Shown here: piece by piece, positions 12,070-22,600 of the stretch
How positions within the stretch are numbered: the stretch's first letter is position 1
Layout: every line of letters begins with the position of its first letter
Assembly (NCBI GenBank): GCA_038380435.1
Contig: JAWZYU010000017.1
Location: 20,397,283-20,461,282 of the forward strand
Reading direction: 5' to 3'
DNA length: 64,000 nt
From: Ryuthela nishihirai
Taxonomy: Eukaryota > Arthropoda > Arachnida > Araneae > Heptathelidae
Translations under genes and position numbers: made by a program
Notes under the pieces: generated by a model
The model's input: the letters and a program-made list of their open reading frames with translations, nothing else
Databases searched by the model: none
What the model was told of the DNA's origin: nothing

Positions 12070-13560
12070 CGCGTTCGCTGTAACTTCAGAATATGGTGGT
12101 TACCAAGTAGGGAAGTGATGTTCGGATAGCATGAAGCTCCCGGAACAAAGCTTCTCTTTCGGCAATGTAGCGGGAGCAGTTGAGCAGAATGTGAGATGCA
12201 GTCTCAGGTGTGCTGCATGTGGCACAGTTGGGACTGTACGCTCTGCCGAGAGTGCGAAGCGTAGAGCTGCTGTAGATGACATGAACTCGGAGACGATGGA
12301 AGGATCTCCTCAAATCTGAAACGGTTATGAGCAGTGAGAGAAGGGTCAACCAAGTACCTGAATGAGGAACAGCTGGAGTCCCTCTACCACTGGGCAAGAC
12401 GGTACTGGCTCATTAGTTGCAAGAAAAACTTCTTGCAGTCTGTGTGAGAGAGAGAGAATAATTTGATACATACCTCTGATTCTCAAGCACCTCCTTCACG
12501 GTGCAATCAGCAAGCTCATCCCCAGGTATCCCTACATCAGAGGGGATCCAGTGGAAATGAACCGTGTTTCTGGCAGAAGTGACCCTGGAGCAGGTCTCCA
12601 TGATCTTCTGTATGAGGAAGGGGTTGAAGCTCTTCCTGCCTCGCTTCTGGAGAGCTTCCAAGGCCGACTTTGAATCGCAAAGAATGACAAAGTTATCATT
12701 CCCAAGGCTGTGGATAAACGTTACAGCCTCAAGGATGGCATGGAGCTGAGCACAAAAGATAGCACGTAGCCTCTCCCGATCAACATATCCGTCAGTGTAG
12801 ACCTCAGTACATCTCTCATATCATGCGGTGACATAGGAGGTGGAGAGAAACTTGATGGCCACTGGGTCGGAGTCGTTCTTTCGACCTACAGAAGGGACAG
12901 TGACATTGATCAAAGATCACTGTTCCTCCAGGGTGGAAGGTCAGGGAAGAGTGTATTGCCAGCAATGCAGCTGGCAGGGACGACTCGGTCATAGAGGCCA
13001 GACACGGCTATGCAGTGTCTGGCCTGTCCTGCAACTTCCTAAGAAGCTCGTGGTTAAAGAGGAGGGAATGGAGCCCTAAGAAATGACACAGAATATCTGT
13101 TATCTGGTGCAGGCAGAAAGACATGTCCTCAGGTCTGCAATGACAGACATTTGGTATGTTAGGGCAAAGTCCGAGACAGAGATGCAGAGATATAGTGGGC
13201 AACTTGCTCAGCAGTGAAGCAGAGGCATTGCTCAGAAGGTGATCATTGTAGCTGATGTGAGAGAGGATCAAGTGCCAGTACAAGACAAGGAGGGTCTTGC
13301 AGGAACTTCCCTGTGCGTATTAGCAAGAAAAGAAAGTATATTTCTCTGCGCCGTGGCAACTGTCTTAAGACACTGGATGTGAGGTCCCTAGGTTAGCCTG
13401 TTGTCCAGGACCACATCAAGGAACTTTTGCTATTTGACAACCTTGATGTGGTCTGGTCCTGGAAGAGGCCAGGGAAGATGGGCGGAAGGCGTCTATTTGT
13501 GAGAACCATGGCCACAGCTCGTTTCATGTTGAGCTGAGCATAGGAGGGGTCCTGGCTAGG
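12070..13560 (-). mobile_element. LINE 3' remnant with RNase H domain (I-superfamily type)
   Basis: Minus strand, several frames. From about 13560 a segment reads NMKRAVAMVLTNRRLPP, typical of the region just after the reverse transcriptase palm in I-type LINEs. From about 12800 an RNase H domain is readable: YTDGYVDRE (first Asp), QLHAILEAV (Glu), LCDSKSALEAL (second Asp), and FHWIPSDVGIPGDELAD (last Asp). It is followed at 12086-12397 by the usual C-terminal zinc-knuckle-like tail CATCSTPETASHILLNC. Frameshifts separate these pieces, so it is dead. The RNase H places it in the I/R1/ingi/Nimb group rather than RTE. Confidence 0.8.
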
Positions 13561-13929
13561 GAACCAGATGCAGATGTCCCTGTAATTGAAACATCCAGTT
13601 TATTCTCTAGTCAAGAACCTGACCCAGTTTTAAACGGGCTCAAATTAAAGTCTGCTAAGTTTACAGTCAATTTATTTCAGCTTTAATCACATATTAAAAG
13701 CATATAGAATTTTCTCTAAATTTTCATACAAAACCTCAATTTGAAAAAGAAGCAGTTTCCAACGTCTTCGCTTTTCATCCGGTATAAATCAATAAGTGTG
13801 TATTAATTAAATCTGTTTTGTTGTTTTAATTACTACACTGGAATAACCTCATTGAAATAAAAAACAAAAAACAGCAAAGTTCTGCTTCATTTCAATCATT
13901 TGGTTGTTGTTCATTCATCGTCGTTTACC

Positions 13930-14046
13930 TAAGGAGGTAGGAAGAGAGGGAGGCGCCCTATCGCTTGAAAACTGTAACCGAGCGTCGCCATATTGTTGCT
14001 GCTCGTAAGCATGCTATCATGTGTTAAAGAAGATTGCATTAATAAA
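13930..14046 (+). promoter_or_regulatory. Putative promoter of the THAP gene
   Basis: A short CpG-bearing patch (GAGGCGCCC, AACCGAGCGTCGCCATATTG) in otherwise AT-rich DNA, immediately before the THAP start codon. CGCCATATTG contains a GCCAT core like that of YY1 sites. No TATA box at a useful distance. It could in principle also fire leftward. Confidence 0.4.
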
Positions 14047-14117
14047 ATGGGTAAGTGCATGGCGTTTGGATGTATTAACAAACCTGTGAAAAAGATCAAA
14101 CGGATAGCATTTCATAG
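14047..14117 (+). CDS. First exon of a THAP-domain zinc-finger gene
   Basis: ATG at 14047 opens 23 codons plus two bases, ending at a CATAG/GTAAGA donor. The peptide is MGKCMAFGCINKP then IKRIAFHR. This is the start of a THAP domain: Cys-x4-Cys (the first two zinc ligands, residues 4 and 9), G-C-x-N, and the F-H-R that precedes F-P in family members. THAP is a C2CH DNA-binding module shared by P-element transposase and many cellular transcription factors. The remaining ligands (Cys, His) must lie in a later exon, which I could not find to the right before the repeats at 14.4 kb. The CpG-bearing upstream patch favours a cellular gene or a domesticated one over a raw transposon. The start codon is well placed: family members have only 2-4 residues before the first Cys. 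Confidence 0.65.
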
Positions 14118-14395
14118 GTAAGAAGTAATGTTAAAGTTTTGCTTTGCAAATGAAAACTTTTTTCTTATATCAACTATTTATGACAGTAGCATAGGTAAGA
14201 CTTGCCGGAGGAGAGATAACGAAAACCTGGGGAAGGGGTTTGCGAAACTTTCCAGTGTTTTAAATGTAACCGATTACATAAAGGTTCATTACAAATTCAG
14301 AGAAATAAATAATAAATTAAGAAATGGGAGACAACATAATACGCACATTTTTCATTTCCTATGCTTTTGATGAACCCTTCCGAAAGGCTACAGAA

Positions 14396-15000
14396 TTTTC
14401 GTTATGCCAGTGAGAACCTAACTTGGAAGTTCTATAATTGCTAAAATATGAATTTGATGGAAAAATGTGACTGAAGAAAAATTAAAGATCATAATTAAAC
14501 CTATTTAAATCTCGATTTTAAACAATATTCGTTTAGTATTTAAATAGTGGCGGAAGCTGGAATATTAAGTAATAATCTTCCATGTTATGCCAGTGAGGAC
14601 CTAAATTGGAAGCTCTGTAACTTCTAAAATATGCATTTAATGAAAAAATGTGACTGAAGTTAAATTAAAGATCATAATTAAATCTATTTAAATCTCTATT
14701 TTAAACAACATTTGTTTAGCATTTAAAGAGTTATGGATGCTAGAATATTTGATGATAAATTATGTTCCATGTCGATGGAAATCTTTGAAGTACTAGAACT
14801 ATTAAAATATGCATTTAATGTAAAAATATGACAGAAGGTAAGTTAAAGATCATAATCAAATCTATTTACTCTATTTTCAACGATATTCATACAATTTAAA
14901 GGAAGAATATGACTGAAGGTAAATAAAAGATCATAATTAAAACTATTTAAATTTCTATTTTAAACAATATTCAGTATTTAAGCCTATATTAAAATCTGGA
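14396..15000. repeat. Tandem array, unit about 183 bp, 3-4 copies
   Basis: Repeated blocks GTTATGCCAGTGAG, AAGTTCTATAATTGCTAAAA, AAAAATGTGACTGAAG, TTAAAGATCATAATTAAA, and TTTTAAACAATATTCGTTTAG occur in the same order from about 14400, 14583 and 14767, with a shortened fourth copy from about 14900. The unit is related to the interior of the MITE at 43942-44519, so the array may derive from that element. Confidence 0.75.
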
Positions 15001-15424
15001 TATTTCACAACGAAGTTCGTGCTTTTATTCCAGAGATTTTTTTTGTTAATATTTACATTTTTTCTTATGTGAGATTTGACCTATCACAGTTTACTCTGAA
15101 CATTAGACTTGATATATGTAATGAAACCTGCAATGGATATATGTAGTTCTACAATCAATCCCTATTTTATGAAAAAGATGATGTAGCTTTCATTTGATGT
15201 ATAATTTGTAATTGCTAACTTAAGTATATGTTAATAATTAAATGGGATTAAAAAACTGTGTTTTAAAACGTAAACAACAATGCAAAACTGAAGCGGAAAA
15301 AAGCATTTATATATATATTAAGCATCTCTTGACCTACCAAGAAAAAAAAAAATCGGTTTAGCAATATTCGGCGAAAAAATTCCTTTTTTGTACATGAAAC
15401 AATTACGATTTTATTGAGCAGTAT

Positions 15425-15600
15425 CTTTTAAAATCGACGGAAGAAAATAAAACTTTTAGAAGCATTGCATTTGTAAAGTGATTGCCCAAGACTGTATAAA
15501 CATAGAAAGATGTTCAGACTTAAAACAAATTCAAAATAATTTACGTGACCAGGCAATTTTAAATTTTAGAATGGTAAGTTTTTATTTTTAATGTTGTCTT
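15425..15600 (+). pseudogene. SPAG1: Decayed duplicate of SPAG1 coding exon 1
   Basis: The stretch aligns with the true SPAG1 exon 1 (19483-19604) and some of the following intron. Shared anchors are AAACTTTTAGAA, GATTGCC, CATAGAAAGATGTTCAGAC and ATTCAAAATAATTTACG. The start codon position reads ATCGA instead of ATGCC, small insertions and deletions shift the frame, and a stop (AAATAA) falls inside what would be the I-E-N-I-L helix. The donor AAG/GT is also lost (CAGGCAA). Similarity extends past the exon border, so this is a genomic duplication, not a retrocopy. No X-box is present upstream of it. Confidence 0.7.
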
Positions 15601-16027
15601 GAGGACCGTTCATATCTATGGAACCGTTAAATTACCTTCTTAATGCTAATTTACACTGGCATGGATTACTGACACCAATTCAACTGGTACCAACTCTGCA
15701 ATAACTCAAGATATTGGAAAATACCTGAAGGATAAATTAGCAAGAAATCAACAAGATACAGGGAATCATTAAATACAGTGCACTGTTTTCCTGCAACAAG
15801 TGTGAAGCCATCCGAATTCTCCGGAAATCAGTTGCAGTACCAGCACTATCTTTTTGTAATGCTTCCCTCACACTGCCTGAATCCACACAATTAAATCTAG
15901 AGAAAAAAAAAACGACGGAAATATGTTGATTTGCTCTCTCGGAGCCTCCCCTCTTGTAGCTACGTGTGCAGTCCAAGGAGAAGTTGTAATTTAGAAGTTC
16001 GAAACCTTCGAAACTGGGTCAAAACTT

Positions 16028-16462
16028 CAATGCATGGCGAGACTTATCGGCCTGAATGACGATAGACTTTGCAAAAAAAATTGTTTATATTTCAATGCAA
16101 GGTCCAATAACTCACTGGCTGAGAAGAACAGCATTTATTGACGGAATATATCTACGGAGCTCCGTCAAGACATAGGTAAAGGTGAAAATGTAAAACACGA
16201 AATAAATTCCATGGTGAAAGAGCAAGCACATCAATTATGAAGAAGGGAGTTAAGTGCAAAATCCAGCTTCGAATTATATAGGAAAAATACTTCATACAAG
16301 TGGAATGAGCTTTACGCTGGCACTCTGAGGGGCAATTTGCTGTTCAAGGTCAGTACCAGGTCTTTGGAAACCAGAAAATGGCTTCGAAAATTTCTGCTCC
16401 TATATCCAGTCTGCCCTCTGTGTTCTCTAGGAGAAGAAACGATCAAACATATAGTTTTCTTC
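16028..16462 (+). pseudogene. C-terminal remnant of an unassigned LINE, left part, interrupted by the RTE insertion
   Basis: One frame can be read from 16034 (ATG) to 16462 with two internal stops: LIGLNDDRLCKKN, SELYRK-type helix FELYRKNTSYKWNELYAGT, then VCPLCSLGEETIKHIVFF. The C-x2-C-x8-H pattern with L-G-E-E-T is the zinc-knuckle found at the C-terminus of many LINE polyproteins. It stops exactly where the RTE copy begins. The matching right part appears after the RTE at 19115-19260. Confidence 0.6.
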
Positions 16463-17346
16463 TAGGATATGAGTGCATTAATGAAAGGTTTCTTACAGCA
16501 AAATTTAAGACAAGCGTTAAAGACTTCAATGTTATCTGCTGTTATGCCCCCACTGAGGATGCCGATGAGGATGAGAAGGATAGGTTTTATGAACAACTTC
16601 AGGATATTTTGAATTCTGTCAAGAAAGGAGATATTACCCTTGTTCTTGGTGACTTCAATGCCAAAGTTGGTACTGACTCTGACCTTTGGGGAGGGGTGAT
16701 TGGCCCTTTTGGTATTGGTAGCTGCAATGGCAATGGGCAACGTCTCCTACAGGTAAGTAAACTCAATGGTTTCAGAATAACTAACACATATTACAAACAC
16801 CGCGACATATATAAGTACACATGGGTTTCACCTGATGGGCTGCATAGGAATATGATTGATTACATATTAATTAACAGCAAATGGGCTAGTTCTGTTAGAA
16901 ATACCAGGGCATATAGGGGAGCTGAAATTGGATCTGACCATTACCTTGTTAAAAGTGTCTTCCAACTTAAACTTAAAAAGTGTTGTGCTAGGGTTAAAAA
17001 ATTTGCTTTTAATACTGAAGCTCTGAAAGACCCAGTTATAGCCAAAGCTTACCACGATAGGCTACTTAGTCATTATGACAGTCATGGTATTTTTACTACT
17101 GAAGTTGAGGAGGAATGGGATCATTTTAAACAGTCTTTTTTGGACACTAACAGTACTCTTTTAGGGAAAAAGGAGCAGAAGAGACAGAATTATCTGAGTG
17201 ATAAGGCACTTGAGCTTATTTCGGAAAGAAAGAACTGCAGGAATGTCCTTAATCAATACCCTACTAGTACTAATAGAAAGCATTACAGAGAACTTAATAA
17301 ACGTGTAAAAGATCAGTTAGCTACTGATAAGAATCTTTGGCTTTGA
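16463..17346 (+). pseudogene. RTE endonuclease domain, copy 1 (broken)
   Basis: Apurinic/apyrimidinic-type endonuclease half of the RTE protein. Visible motifs: FNVICCYAPTED, LVLGDFNAKVG (catalytic D-x-N), TWVSPDGLHRNMIDYIL (D-Y-I block) and GAEIGSDHYLV (S-D-H catalytic His). The first catalytic residues (N-V-R-T and E-T-R-W) are absent because the copy is 5'-truncated. The frame upstream to 16378 belongs to the host DNA and not to the element. It ends at a premature TGA next to a deletion relative to copy 2. Confidence 0.85.
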
Positions 17347-17370
17347 GAGCTGTACCAGATAGTTAATGTT

Positions 17371-18867
17371 TTGTGTGGTAGAAAACGGACAGGTATACAG
17401 GGATGGAAGGATAAACAAGATAAGGTTATAGAAGGGGAGGATTCTGTCATGGCTAGGTGGGCTGAGCATTTCAGTGATATTCTAAACAATGCGGTTAGTT
17501 CTATTCCCATTGTTTGCAATAATGATAGATGCATTGGTGGCTTTAATGTTGGCCCTATAACACAATCTGAAGTTATTTTGGCTGTTTCTAAACTTAAACT
17601 TCATAAATCCCCAGGGGTAGATGAAATTACTACTGAAATGCTTAGAGCTGGAAATGTTTCGGTTACCACTTGGATGACTGAAATTCTGAATCTCTTTAAT
17701 GATAAAGGCATGGTTCCTAAGGATTTTACCAGAGCTATTGTTATCCCTATTTTCAAAAAAGGTGATCACAGTTCTTGTGATAACTATAGGGGTATTAGCC
17801 TACTCTCTGTTCCAGGTAAAGTTCTTTCCATGATTGTGCTTAATAGAATTAAGAATCTGATTGACAGTCAATTGCGTGATGAGCAATGTGGATTCAGAAG
17901 TGGTAAGGGATGTGTGGGTCAGATATTTTCACTTAGGCAGATTCTTGAGAAATGTTTAGAGTTTCAGAAACCTTTGGTTGCTAGCTTTGTTGATTTCAAA
18001 AAGGCTTTCGACTCTGTTGATCGTCATAATTTGTGGGTGATTGTGAAATCATATGGTATACAAAACAAGTTAGTTAACATTATGAAAGCTCTCTATAATA
18101 ACACTGAGTCCTGTGTGAGAGTTGGTAAGGCTTGTAGCAATTGGTTTAGCATTACTTTTGGTGTTCAACAAGGGTGCATTTTGTCTCCTTTTCTCTTTAG
18201 CTTCGTTATTGATTATATTATGCGAAATTCACTTCAAGGGAAAGCTTTTGGCCTTAAATAGGCTGGAGATACGAAAATTTCTGATTTAGATTATGCTGAT
18301 GATTTAGCCCTTTTGGCAAATGATGTTAATGAGATGAACTCTTTCATTCGAGCTGTTGATGAGACTTGTAGTAGAGTAGGTTTGGTTATAAACAGAGATA
18401 AAGCTAAAGTGATGAAAATTGGTCAGGCAGGCTGTGATTCAGTTAATCTGAATGGTTGCAGTCTTGAGCAGGTGTCACAGTTTAATTATCTTGGGAGCTA
18501 TGTAACCGATAATGGTGATGTGCGGCATGAGATTAACAGACGAATAGGGATTGCTGCCGGGACTTTTAAGAATCTATGGAGAGTGTGGAGAAATAGGCGT
18601 ATACACCTAAAGACTAAAATTAGGCTGTATAATAGTTTGGTTCTTTCTAGGGTTAGTTATGGTAGTGAAACTTGGACACTTTGTAAACATGATAACAGGA
18701 AACTAGATGCTTTTGATTCCAGATGCTTACGCAATATCTTGGGCATTAGGTGGTTCAACTTTGTAACTAATGATGAGGTTAGGCAAAGGAGTTTGCAACC
18801 TCCTTTAAGCAGCATATTGTGCAGAGAGAGACTCCGTTGGTTTGGCCATGTTGCCCGTATGAAATGA
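17371..18867 (+). pseudogene. RTE reverse transcriptase, copy 1 (broken)
   Basis: Reverse transcriptase palm and fingers: AIVIPIFKKGD, NYRGISLLSVPGKVLS, DEQCGFRSGKGC, VDFKKAFDSVDR (first catalytic Asp), and QQGCILSPFLF. The YADDLALLA active-site box at about 18289-18315 lies after an in-frame TAG at 18259 (TGG in copy 2). The C-terminal part holds INRRIGIAAGTFKNLWR, YGSETWTL and RERLRWFGHVA, the tail usual in RTE elements. The residues at the active site are intact; the frame is not. Confidence 0.85.
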
Positions 18868-19114
18868 ATGTTGCCCCTATGAATAGGGTTATGAACAGTG
18901 TGCCTAAAGGCCTGAGAAAGAAGGGGAGACCTAGGATGCGGTGGGCAGACAATGTCAAACAGGACCTTGTTAGAATTGGTGTGCAGTGACCAGATGCAGT
19001 AGATGTAGCTCAGGATAGACTTGCTTGGAGAACTAAATTGCACGGTCTGGTTGGACCTCCGTAGCCCATGGCTGCTTGAGGATGATGATGTAATGATGAA
19101 AATATTCAGAACCA

Positions 19115-19260
19115 TTAGTTATTCTGGGAACCAAGCGTAAATGAGGACAAACTTAGGTTTCGGCTGGGATTATTGCCGGAAGAATCACAAGTTATCGAAT
19201 ACACGAAAGAGACTCTTTGGGATTGATTTCTTAAGGTCAAGGAGATTATCATTATATAAT
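19115..19260 (+). pseudogene. Right part of the interrupted LINE C-terminus
   Basis: After the RTE tail a frame reads FWEPSVNEDKLRFRLGLLPE then SQVIEYTKETLWD, a stop, and FLKVKEIII. This is the kind of leucine-rich F-L-G-L-L-P tail found after the C-x2-C zinc knuckle at the end of LINE proteins. Together with 16028-16462 it makes a coherent C-terminus split by the insertion. Confidence 0.5.
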
Positions 19261-19369
19261 CCAAGTTAAAAGAGATTCTTGAAATAATGCAAGGAATTTT
19301 GTCAACACGACAATAGTTTTGTGAAATGATGAGCAACTCGGACCGTATCCGTTACTCTTCAACGATGCT

Positions 19370-19383
19370 GTTACTATGGCAAC
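19370..19383. promoter_or_regulatory. SPAG1: X-box (RFX factor binding site) upstream of SPAG1
   Basis: Plus strand GTTACTATGGCAAC. Its reverse complement GTTGCCATAGTAAC fits the X-box consensus GTNRCC-N(0-3)-RGYAAC at every position with a two-base spacer. It lies 100 bp before the SPAG1 ATG. RFX transcription factors use such sites to switch on motile and sensory cilium genes in animals, and SPAG1 is an axonemal dynein assembly factor. Confidence 0.75.
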
Positions 19384-19482
19384 TCCAATAGGTAATTTGT
19401 GTTTTTATGCGAGTTATGTGGTTATGAAATGTAATATTTCCATTGCAGCTTTTATAGGTAGTTTAGAATATAGATTACGAAA

Positions 19483-19604
19483 ATGCCGATAAAGCCAATC
19501 AAACTTTTAGAAAAATTTTGTTTGTTAGTTGACTGCCTGGACTATAAATACATAGAAAAATGTTCAAACATAAAAGAAATTGAAAATATTTTACGAGTGC
19601 TAAG
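19483..19604 (+). CDS. SPAG1: SPAG1 exon 1
   Basis: MPIKPIKLLEKFC then VDCLDYKYIEKCSN and IENILRVLR. ATG at 19483 is the first in frame and places LDYKYIEKCS at about the position expected from the human protein. Donor AAG/GTAATC, phase 2. A possible very short 5' UTR intron (19391-19447) precedes it. Confidence 0.88.
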
Positions 19605-22600
19605 GTAATCTAAACTTTATTCTAGAAAAGTACATTTTTATGGATTTTTTTTCAAATATAAAATCGCATTTAGGTCATAATTCGTTAGCAAAATTTTTGA
19701 ATTTACCATATTCTGTAAAATATTGTGCTTACATTCAGAGACAGATTAAGTTATATGGAGGTCGTAGGCGCAAAATATTAGACTGTCCGGAAGTGATGGG
19801 TGTGTTTGTGAGCAGAGGATTTTCACAAGTACTCATTCTACCAAAAAAAAAATGCACTTTAGGAATGGCAAAAATGCGTGTCGCAGATTAAATTTATTGA
19901 ATTACAGGAATGGTGCAACAGAAAATTTAAAATTTAATAGTAAATTTGCACATACTGAAAAATAACGAAAACTTCGTGAAAATCAAAATACCTAGCAATT
20001 CATTTTAGTGTATTTAACAAAAATCGCATCATATTTGGTATTAACCTAAGTAAAAAAAAAACGAAATATGTACATACATACATACCTAAGTAAAAAAAAA
20101 AGCGAAATATGTTGACATAAACAGTATGTCAACATAGTAAAAATGTGTACATAAGCAGTAGATTGTGAAATATTTTACTGAATAAAATGTTATGGTGGAA
20201 AAAATCGAGTTTTGAGGCCCCTATAAATGTTGAGGTCATGGGTAAGCATCTCAACTGCTTACATTTTTGAATTTAATTATTCTAATAACCTTAAGTAAAA
20301 ATATAATGCAGTTTAAAATTGGTAATTTTTAAATAGAGGGGAAGAATATTTGAGTGTGATTAATCTTCAAGACAGAGAATCAAGACCTGAATGCAAAGAA
20401 AAAAGTATTTATTATTGATTGTAGTGAAACCCAATAGCTTCTGAAACAGTGACACCAAAATTCCTTCCCAGGAAAAACAGCTTTATGAAGCTCAGAACTA
20501 TTTCATAGTGTCATTGTTTACCAAGGGCAGTAGTGGATTAATGCACAAGCCATCTAGAGTCTTAGTCATATATGGGACCTTCCAAAAGTCTAAATATATA
20601 ATTTTGTTCCTGAATCAAAATTTTGTACAGTGTAAGAGGTCTCAAGTACACTGAGAGACTAGAAGTCATGGGATACATGCCTAATAATAGGTTGGTCCTC
20701 CTCAAGCCTTCAGCAGTGCAACCACATATTGAGGCATGGAGTTAACGAGTTGCTGGTACCATTCTGCAGGGATGGCAACCCACACATCCTGCAGTGTAGA
20801 CCATAATTGTGTTGCCTTTGATGGAGCTGGATTCATGGATCTTAAGCTTGTTTCCATTGTGTGCCACAGATGCTCCAAGGGGTTTATATCAGGGGACTGG
20901 GGGGGCCACTTCATGGTGGTAAAGTCTGTGGAATGTTTCTTGATCCACCTCCTAGCAACCAAAGACTGGTGACACATTGCATATCTTGTTGGAATACCCC
21001 TTCACCATCAGGTGTTCGAGAGTCATGAAGGGGTATAGGTGATCTGCGATAATGTCCACATATCTCATACCTGTCGGCAATTGCTCCAAACAGATGAGAG
21101 AGCCCAATGTAGACCACATGAACACGCTCCACACCATCACAGAGCCACCTCCAGCCTGAACAGTACTGTGCAGACAGGAAGGGTCCATGGCTTCACAGGG
21201 CCTACACCACACTCTAACATGCCCATCAGCACAAAACAAGTGGAACCTTGATTCATTGGACCATGCTACCTGACACCACTGTTCTACTGTCCAATTACGA
21301 TGTCTTCGGGCCTATTCCAGTCATTGAGCTCTGTGACGACAGTGTAAGCAATGGGACACAAGTGGGTCTTCGTCTACCAAATCTGATGGAGTCCAGGTGG
21401 CAATGACAGTCCTTTCAGAAACATTTTGTGTGTGACATACATTCAAATTGGCAGTGATTTCATAAACTGTAGCCTGTCTGTTGGTCGTTACCATTCGTGA
21501 CAACTGATCCAAGTTCCATTCGTCAATTGCACTTGGCCATCCCATCTGCTGGTTTATGTGTGTGGAAATGCCATCAATAGAATAGTGACAATAAACTCTT
21601 GACACCATAGACCTGGGAAAACTGAATTCCTGCATGATCTCCAATATTGCTTGATCCATCTTTTTGACACCGACGATCAAGCTGCGTTCAAAGTCAGATG
21701 ATTCACGATGTGCAGCCATGCTGAATTAACAATTACTCTGAAATGAATGTTGGGTTTGTAGGCTACTGCAGCACCATTCTGCAGTTGACATCCAACATAT
21801 CGGTTATGAGTACAGCATGCTAGTTCTACTTTAACTGCTATTCCCATGACTTTTGGCCTCTCTTTGGCCACCCAAGCCTAAGGCCTCACTCTACTTCAAT
21901 CATACTCATGGGAGGTCTTGACAATACATGTTATTACTAATATAGAAGCCCAGTGATTCTCAGAGATCAAAATAATTCTAAGAAGATCTGAAAGTACATT
22001 GCATTTCTTCTAGAAGGATAGCCAACCCTTTTCAGTTCTTAATGATAAAACTTGAATCCAAGTGGAAGTTTATTTATATATCGAAAACTATCTTGTTAAA
22101 AACTTTGCATCATAATAATTCCAGTACATCGCTTTTGATACAAATATTTATAAGGTAAAAGTCTTGCCAAAATAATAAAAGTTCATATTAAATATTCTGC
22201 AGAAATGTACCAAAATAATTGACACTCTTAATCAAAGATAAAATAACTCAGTGTAGTAAAGTGAAAGTAAACTAATTTCACTATATCACCTTAATTATCT
22301 ATTAGTGATATAGTAAAATTAATTTACTGATATTAATAATCTAGAGGGATCTAGCATTGTTTTGCACATTTAGTATGGGAATAGTTAATGGTTGTTTGGA
22401 CTGATACCATAAGCTTTTTTTTTTTAATTCAGACCCTAATCACATAACAGTAACAATGTGGAGCTTAAGATCCAAATATTTTGTAATGGTATATTAATTA
22501 TTTTAATCGATTCTCTTTAGCTGGTTAGTTGATTCAAAAAGATGATGCTGGAACAAAATATAGTAAAACCTTCACTAACAGATACCTTCCTAAAAAAGGC

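Larger units (their letters stand above)
16463..19095 (+). mobile_element. RTE-type LINE copy 1, 5'-truncated
   Basis: Begins inside the endonuclease domain at CTAGGATATGAGTGC (equivalent to 57119 in copy 2) and runs to a GATGATGATG simple-repeat tail at 19080-19095, typical of RTE elements. It is close to copy 2 along its whole length but carries an in-frame TGA at 17344 with an adjacent deletion of about 47 bp, a TAG at 18259 before the catalytic motif, and a garbled patch at 18864-18890. It sits inside the C-terminus of another LINE (see 16028 and 19115). Confidence 0.92.

Noticed and set aside
14128..14370. Frame immediately after the THAP exon, considered as THAP continuation
   Set aside because: It begins beyond the donor, in intron sequence, and lacks the remaining zinc ligands and the conserved F-P and W residues.
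16378..16462. Start of the 322-codon frame as the N-terminus of the RTE protein
   Set aside because: Copy 2 shows that RTE similarity begins only at 16463; the upstream 28 codons are host LINE sequence in another frame.
19640..19891. 83-codon frame right after SPAG1 exon 1
   Set aside because: Not needed for SPAG1 (exon 1 joins exon 2 exactly) and unlike any family I know. Probably chance in the intron.
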